From assembly GCA_022565075.1 (NCBI GenBank), contig JADFKG010000032.1, positions 1 to 15,320 of the forward strand: DNA of 15,320 nt, given 5' to 3'. The notes beneath the pieces were generated by a model. The model was not told where the DNA came from. It saw nothing but the letters and a program-made list of their open reading frames with translations, and did no database searches. Shown piece by piece: positions 14,212 to 15,320 of the stretch (position 1 is its first letter; every line of letters begins with the position of its first letter). A program made the position numbers and the translations under genes. Source of the stretch: Chloroflexota bacterium (GTDB taxonomy: Bacteria; Chloroflexota; Dehalococcoidia; SM23-28-2; RBG-16-64-32).

Positions 14212-14685
14212 ATGGACTTTGAACCAGGCTATGCGATCCTCGCAGGCCTTATCGGTGGGACAGCGATGGCCGCGATCCTGTACATGGGGATCTTGATGTT
14301 GCCCCAACAAATGAAGATGAATCTGTTCGCCATGCTCGGCACGATGGTGCTGCCTGCCGGCGCAGCAGCGTTCGTAATGGGCGGTATGGTGCACGCGGTC
14401 ATGAGCATCGTCTTCGGACTAGTGCATGGCGCCGTCTTCGCGGCGACAGATATCGATTCAGGCGAGGCTGTCTGGGGGCTACTGTTCGGCCTCGTGCACT
14501 GGGTCATCGTCGGGATGGCGCTGGGAATGCTACCTCTAATGCATCGAGGCATTCGCGACGGCGAGATCGACGCGCCCGGCTTCTACGCTCTGAATTATCC
14601 GCCAATGACGGTGATGGGGTTCCTCATGCTGCACCTGGTCTTCGGCGTGATCGTTGGGGCGTTGTACGGCTCTTGGGCTGGATAG
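14212..14685 (+). CDS. Four-helix membrane protein rich in Met and His, unknown family
   Basis: A 157-residue protein starting at ATG 14212, with AGGGAG eight bases upstream; a TTG six bases earlier is less likely. Four helices are predicted at about 8-30, 52-78, 86-108 and 133-155. His residues lie in or beside the helices (H61, H72, H96, H111, H141), and Met is very frequent, for example in MLPQQMKMN and GMALGMLPLM. Gly-rich helix starts (AGLIGGTAMAA) suggest tight packing. Membrane His and Met could bind copper or haem, which would suit the cupredoxin lipoprotein upstream, but no known metal motif is visible. I do not recognise the family. It stands alone between two tRNA-like relics. Confidence 0.78.
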   Translation: MDFEPGYAILAGLIGGTAMAAILYMGILMLPQQMKMNLFAMLGTMVLPAGAAAFVMGGMVHAVMSIVFGLVHGAVFAATDIDSGEAVWGLLFGLVHWVIVGMALGMLPLMHRGIRDGEIDAPGFYALNYPPMTVMGFLMLHLVFGVIVGALYGSWAG

Positions 14686-14835
14686 CGACATCGCTCGGTA
14701 CGTGTTGAGCACGGGTGAGTTGTAAGTGATAAGAGCGATCGACTCTCGACCATTTGGGCGTGTCGGCGCCGGGTGACGAACTCTAAGTAGCTCGGGCAAT
14801 TGATCGTCGGGTTCTTAGTCCGTCTCGTTAGGATT

Positions 14836-14875
14836 CCGGATCTCAAGTCCGGGAGTCACGGGGCCTATCCCGGCC
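14836..14875 (+). other. tRNA-like fragment
   Basis: CCGGA-TCTCAAG-TCCGG (14836-14852) has the shape of an anticodon arm, and is followed by GAGTC and CGGGG-CCTAT-CCCGG, which line up with the variable loop and T arm of the relic at 14058 (shared TCCGGGAGTC, then GGG and ATCCCG). The T loop is degraded and base 33 of the loop is C, so this is not a working tRNA. It lies in the opposite orientation to the other two. The rest of 14686-14893 shows nothing. Confidence 0.35.
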
Positions 14876-14893
14876 ACGGTGTGCCGCCTCCGG

Positions 14894-15103
14894 CTAGGCG
14901 AGCTGCCGCGCGTACTCGAACGCGATGAGGCAGCGCCAGCAGTAGTAGCTGGGGTCGAGGTCACCAACCATGCAGCCGGCAAGTACGATCTCGTCGCGTT
15001 CGGCAGCTGCCATCGCCTCGTCTGTGGGATAGCCGTACAGGATGGGGACGACTGCATCAGTCTTCCCGCACTCGGGGCACGAGCTGACCTTCGGCTTACG
15101 CAT
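14894..15103 (-). CDS. Small zinc-ribbon protein
   Basis: A 69-residue protein from ATG 15103; a GTG at 15130 would add nine residues and has no better ribosome site. Cys pairs C9-P-E-C12 and C55-W-R-C58 can hold one zinc ion; Cys44 is an extra. The middle reads VPILYGYPT … AAERDEIVLAGCMVG-DPSYYC, a pattern I recognise from widespread uncharacterised small proteins (CPxCGS … PI.YG.P … GE..LGGC … W.C..C). No function is established for them. It is preceded, 70 bases upstream on the same strand, by the integrase fragment. Confidence 0.75.
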   Translation of the reverse strand: MRKPKVSSCPECGKTDAVVPILYGYPTDEAMAAAERDEIVLAGCMVGDLDPSYYCWRCLIAFEYARQLA

Positions 15104-15173
15104 CCAGGTAACCCATAAGGCGCAATACACGGAGACCGCGGGCGGGCGAATCGGAGGTCGGGAGAGGCCGCGT

Positions 15174-15320
15174 TCATGCCGCCGTGATCCCCGCTAGCCG
15201 ATCACCTGGACTGAACGAGGCGTGGGCCTGGGCTGCCTTCTCCGCGTCGTACGGGGCCGTATACCGGCGTAGCATCGCCGACGTTGAGTGCCCGCGGAGC
15301 CGTTGGACATCGATCTACCG
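15174..15320 (-). pseudogene. Tyrosine recombinase (phage integrase family), C-terminal fragment
   Basis: Minus strand, ending at TGA 15174-15176. The last 46 residues match the C-terminus of tyrosine site-specific recombinases: VQRLRGHSTSAMLRRYT has the conserved GH (His at 15288-15290) and the nucleophile Tyr nine residues later (15261-15263), followed by AHASFSPGDRL, a typical tail of XerC/D-like integrases in environmental bacteria. An in-frame TAG (15315-15317) lies two codons before this stretch, where family members continue without a break. The gene is therefore interrupted, or the call at the window edge is wrong. Upstream catalytic residues (Arg, Lys, HxxR) are outside the window. 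The nearby tRNA relics fit integration at a tRNA. Confidence 0.7.

Noticed and set aside
14841..14847. Loop TCTCAAG read as a selenocysteine or serine anticodon
   Set aside because: Base 33 is C instead of T, the T loop is degraded and no acceptor pairing is found, so no working tRNA is supported.
1..15320. CRISPR arrays, rRNA genes, complete insertion sequences
   Set aside because: No regularly spaced repeats, rRNA-like blocks or transposase genes were seen on either strand.

Overview
The window has two unlike parts. Bases 1 to about 1110 are clearly AT-rich (about 40% GC by eye) and carry the 3' part of a PtuB/TIGR02646-type HNH nuclease gene followed by a small membrane-anchored protein. 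This looks like the edge of a defence or genomic island. From about 1128 onward the DNA is GC-rich (about 60% by eye) and has the gene content of an environmental bacterium. Chloroflexota (Thermomicrobia or Dehalococcoidia-like) is my best guess, from the lipoprotein style (LLAAACG), the cytoplasmic GAF histidine kinase, the CcdA/TlpA pair, the DUF3179 lipoprotein and the integrase type. This taxonomic call is weak. The abrupt composition change could mark a transfer boundary or an assembly chimera.

Layout of the GC-rich part: (1) 1128-3479, minus strand, a three-gene operon of paralogous membrane proteins built from one, two and two copies of the same two-helix unit. The last gene carries a one-base frameshift. 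(2) 3886-4483, a zinc-ribbon miniprotein and thioredoxin. (3) 4505-7653, a soluble GAF-GAF histidine kinase with its own good promoter and a perfect palindrome, a single-domain CheY-like regulator, and an OmpR-type regulator transcribed away from (4). (4) 7885-11654, an operon of CcdA, a membrane-anchored TlpA/ResA-like thioredoxin, a DUF3179 lipoprotein and a patatin-like phospholipase. (5) 11655-14211, a Met-rich lipoprotein ending in a type-1 copper (cupredoxin) domain whose copper ligands are cut off by a frameshift. It lies between two direct copies of a decayed tRNA 3' half. (6) 14212-15320, a four-helix membrane protein, a further tRNA-like relic, a zinc-ribbon protein and the C-terminal end of a tyrosine recombinase with a stop codon just ahead of it.

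How the genes may work together (inference): cytoplasmic thioredoxin, CcdA and the anchored TlpA-like protein form a route for moving reducing power out of the cytoplasm. The GAF kinase and the two receiver proteins are the obvious control layer. A repeated TWAACGAGG-type motif upstream of both the zinc-ribbon/thioredoxin block and the ccdA operon suggests they share a regulator, possibly the OmpR-type protein. The DUF3179 lipoprotein and the cupredoxin lipoprotein suggest that metal or redox chemistry outside the membrane is the target. tRNA relics plus an integrase remnant at the right end point to past integration events there. At least three reading frames are broken (1128-2314, 12074-13940 and the integrase end), so either decay or indel sequencing error is at work.
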